Shown: piece after piece, positions 43,922-45,643 of the stretch
Layout of the letters: each line of letters opens with the position of its first letter
Numbering within the stretch: the stretch's first letter is position 1
Origin: Chloroflexota bacterium
GTDB taxonomy: Bacteria; Chloroflexota; Anaerolineae; Anaerolineales; E44-bin32
Assembly: GCA_022561385.1 (NCBI GenBank)
Contig: JADFRG010000023.1
Coordinates: forward strand, 1-45,643
Direction: 5' to 3'
DNA length: 45,643 nucleotides
Translations under genes and position numbers: made by a program
The notes under the pieces: generated by a model
Told to the model about the DNA's origin: nothing
Database searches by the model: none
The model's input: the letters and a program-made list of their open reading frames with translations, nothing else

Positions 43922-44165
43922 GGAGTCTCAACCTCTCGACTCGCGTAGGACGCGGATTCGAGAGACGGCAAAAATCAAGAATCAAAGTTCACAGTGACCT
44001 GGAATGGCACATTCAGGTTGCCTTCGTTTTTGCGGTTTCAAGATGTCTTCATGACATGCTCTGCACAGAGATAGTCTTCGCCCTAAACACTCGCTGCCCC
44101 GCAAATAACGCGGGATCTTCGAGAGCACTCTGCGAGTGGAGCCGAACCCCGTATCCCATTTCATC
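43922..44165 (+). repeat. Dispersed repeat, copy 3
   Basis: Aligns with copy 2 over almost its full length, including CGCTGCCCCGCAAATAACGC and GGGATCTTCGAGAGCACTCT. The whole interval 43582-44425 has no supported gene; an open frame of 170 codons across it is explained by the repeat. Confidence 0.85.
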
Positions 44166-44232
44166 TGCTGGGGTTGTAAACAGCGAATTCCGTCGTCGCG
44201 GTGCGGCGAGATTAAACTTCCATCGCAGCCAG

Positions 44233-44265
44233 GCCGACCTCGCAGGAGGTCGGGCTAATTTTTTC
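44233..44265 (+). terminator. Intrinsic terminator
   Basis: CCGACCT, loop CGCAGG, AGGTCGG, then GCTAA and a run of six T. This is a classic rho-independent terminator on the plus strand. It lies about 650 bases behind the giant regulator gene and before the DUF4389 gene, and probably insulates the latter. Confidence 0.8.
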
Positions 44266-44425
44266 TGGTGAACCCAAGGGCCTAGGCCAGGCCGCTCACC
44301 CAAAGAACGTCTACAGGCAGCTCGCAGCCGTTAGGTTTTGCAAAATTTATTTTGGTGAACCCTGATGAAAATGACCGGATCAAAGTAAAGCGGACAGAAT
44401 CAATCACACGGACTCGGAGGTGATT

Positions 44426-45088
44426 ATGGCTATTGAACCCGCAGGCTACGCTGCTCGTCTGGAGGTCGACTACCCGGAAAAGTTGGACCGGCTGACAACG
44501 TTCTTCCGAATAATCTGGATCATTCCCGTCGCCATTATCCTGGGCCTCATCTCGGATGCTGGCCAGACGGTCACCAACACGGTTATCCTCAATGAAGCCG
44601 GTGAGGTTGTGAGGAGAACTCGGGAGACGGCGGGTGGGCTGGCGAGTGGTCTCTCTGTAGTCACGGCCTTGATGATCATTTTCCGACACCGTTATCCGCG
44701 CTGGTGGTTCGACTTTTCTCGCGAGCTGACCCGCTTCGGGGCCAGAGTCAGCGCCTACGCGGCCCTGCTCACAGACCGATACCCGTCCACCGTCGAAGAG
44801 CAGTCTGTCCACCTGGAGATCGACTACCCGGACGTAGAAACTGACCTCAATCGGTGGTATCCCCTGGTCAAGTGGTTCCTGGCGATTCCTCACTACATTG
44901 TTCTGTTAATTCTGGTGCCGCTATCTGTGTTCGCGGTGCTCTTCACTTGGATCGCGATACTCTTCACCGGCCGATACCCGAGAGGGCTGTTCGACTTCGT
45001 TGTGGGAGTGGGCAGGTGGGGCCTGCGCGTCGGAGCCTACGCCTTCCTGCTCGTCACAGATCAATACCCGCCGTTCAGCTTGCGCTAG
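44426..45088 (+). CDS. DUF4389 membrane protein
   Basis: A 220-residue protein with two DUF4389-type halves: YAARLEVDYPEKLDRLTTFF with a hydrophobic helix, and VHLEIDYPDVETDLNRWYPL with a longer hydrophobic pair. ILFTGRYPRGLFDFVVG is a family hallmark. There are about four membrane segments. The function of the family is unknown. ATG at 44426 has a GGAGG site. An attC-like site lies 127 bases behind its stop, which raises the possibility that it is a gene cassette. Confidence 0.85.
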   Translation: MAIEPAGYAARLEVDYPEKLDRLTTFFRIIWIIPVAIILGLISDAGQTVTNTVILNEAGEVVRRTRETAGGLASGLSVVTALMIIFRHRYPRWWFDFSRELTRFGARVSAYAALLTDRYPSTVEEQSVHLEIDYPDVETDLNRWYPLVKWFLAIPHYIVLLILVPLSVFAVLFTWIAILFTGRYPRGLFDFVVGVGRWGLRVGAYAFLLVTDQYPPFSLR

Positions 45089-45214
45089 CACCTCTCGTAG
45101 CCAAGCTCAATGCTCTCCTTAGGCCGGTGGCTGCCATTGCGGCGCCTGTGGGGCATCCCTGCTCCAGGCTTATCGAACTTCGATAGATCAGCCTGCGAGG
45201 TAGCCCCAAATACC

Positions 45215-45313
45215 GCCTAACCATTCAATGCATCGGCCCCCAAAAAGCGTCAACCCTGTTGCTTGAGCAAAAAGGCTGCAACTTTCTGTGGCCGCTGATC
45301 TCAAACGTTAGGC
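45215..45313 (+). mobile_element. attC-like integron recombination site
   Basis: A 99-base imperfect palindrome. Outer boxes are GCCTAAC (45215-45221) and GTTAGGC (45307-45313), fitting the attC consensus RYYYAAC/GTTRRRY exactly. After five-base spacers (CATTC, CAAAC) come inner boxes AATGCATCGGCC (45227) and GGCCGCTGATCT (45290) that pair mainly at CGGCC with unpaired bases on one side, as in attC. A variable middle of about 50 bases follows. No integrase gene is visible in the window. Confidence 0.65.
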
Positions 45314-45418
45314 AGCGTCGCTGACAATCGTCCAAAGCCTGCGCATTATTTGCCGAAGCCTAAGGATATTCACCACTGGCAAGACAGAGAGTCGTTGATA
45401 TTGCCTGGAGGATCTGAC

Positions 45419-45643
45419 GTGAAGAAACTGTTCGGCGTGTTTATTGTTTTGATGATGATGTTTGCGATTTCCGGGTGTGCGGCTGGTCCTAATGAATTGA
45501 GGGATCTTCCTGATGATGAAGGAAAGGTCGCCGGCTTTTGGCAGGGCCTAGGGCATGGAGTTATCTCTCCTTTTGCATTCTTGATTTCACTATTTTCCGA
45601 TGCTGTGCATATCTATGAAGCCCATAACAATGGAGGCTGGTAC
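45419..45643 (+). CDS. Small lipoprotein, cut by the window end
   Basis: GTG at 45419 follows a strong TGGAGG site. The signal peptide VKKLFGVFIVLMMMFAISGC ends in a lipobox. The mature part has FWQGLGHGVISPFAFLISLF and HNNGGWY at the window edge, a pattern I have seen in small lipoproteins of unknown function in many bacteria. The gene runs off the window. It would be the first gene of the cassette after the attC-like site. Confidence 0.75.
   Translation, partial: MKKLFGVFIVLMMMFAISGCAAGPNELRDLPDDEGKVAGFWQGLGHGVISPFAFLISLFSDAVHIYEAHNNGGWY

Noticed and set aside
44200-44335. attC site ending at GTTAGGT (44329) in front of the DUF4389 gene
   Set aside because: The heptamer fits the R' consensus, but no complementary RYYYAAC box or inner boxes are found in the preceding 150 bases.

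Overview
The window reads as bacterial chromosome from an uncultured, GC-rich organism, most probably a Chloroflexota (Anaerolineae-like) bacterium. This rests on gene style only: a very large SARP/cyclase/STAND/WD40 regulator, AddAB, a YhaO/YhaN-like pair, a membrane ferritin-VIT1 protein, a LytTR-only regulator and many VapBC-type modules. There is no rRNA, tRNA or marker gene that fixes the phylum.

Left part (1-21 kb) is mostly housekeeping: a CBS-containing site-2 protease, an ATP-grasp enzyme, NfuA, then a DNA-end-processing block (YhaO/YhaN-like phosphoesterase-ATPase pair, a Cas4-like Fe-S nuclease, AddB and AddA, about 11 kb all on the plus strand). A Ser/Thr kinase, an anchored alpha/beta hydrolase, a lipoprotein, an MbfA-like iron exporter and RtcA follow.

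Middle part (21-33 kb) is a toxin-antitoxin-rich accessory zone around typA. An intact antitoxin-vapC-typA order (25.5-28.2 kb) has a decayed partial duplicate at 21.1-23.3 kb, in which an AbiEi/AbiEii pair now sits between a truncated vapC and an orphan typA 3' end. Two further VapBC pairs are broken in the toxin: one by frameshifts, one by an in-frame amber codon. A NYN-domain protein, a LytTR regulator, a SixA-like phosphatase and a GH114-like lipoprotein lie among them.

Right part (33-45.6 kb) is a mosaic of ABC transporter genes, small unknown proteins and the 1793-residue regulator, separated by dispersed repeats. An approximately 250 bp repeat occurs in direct orientation on both sides of the giant gene. 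A second, roughly 66 bp module that carries a plausible promoter occurs before three unrelated small genes. At the far right an attC-like site separates a DUF4389 gene from a small lipoprotein gene, suggesting integron-type gene cassettes that may continue beyond the window.

The most notable regulatory signal is a set of three phased arrays of ACCRTTCRT boxes spaced 20-21 bp. One is directly upstream of the LytTR gene, one lies between the iron exporter and rtcA, and one lies behind a truncated LytTR paralogue. The box agrees with the known LytTR-domain target consensus, so these look like an autoregulated LytTR regulon that includes rtcA.
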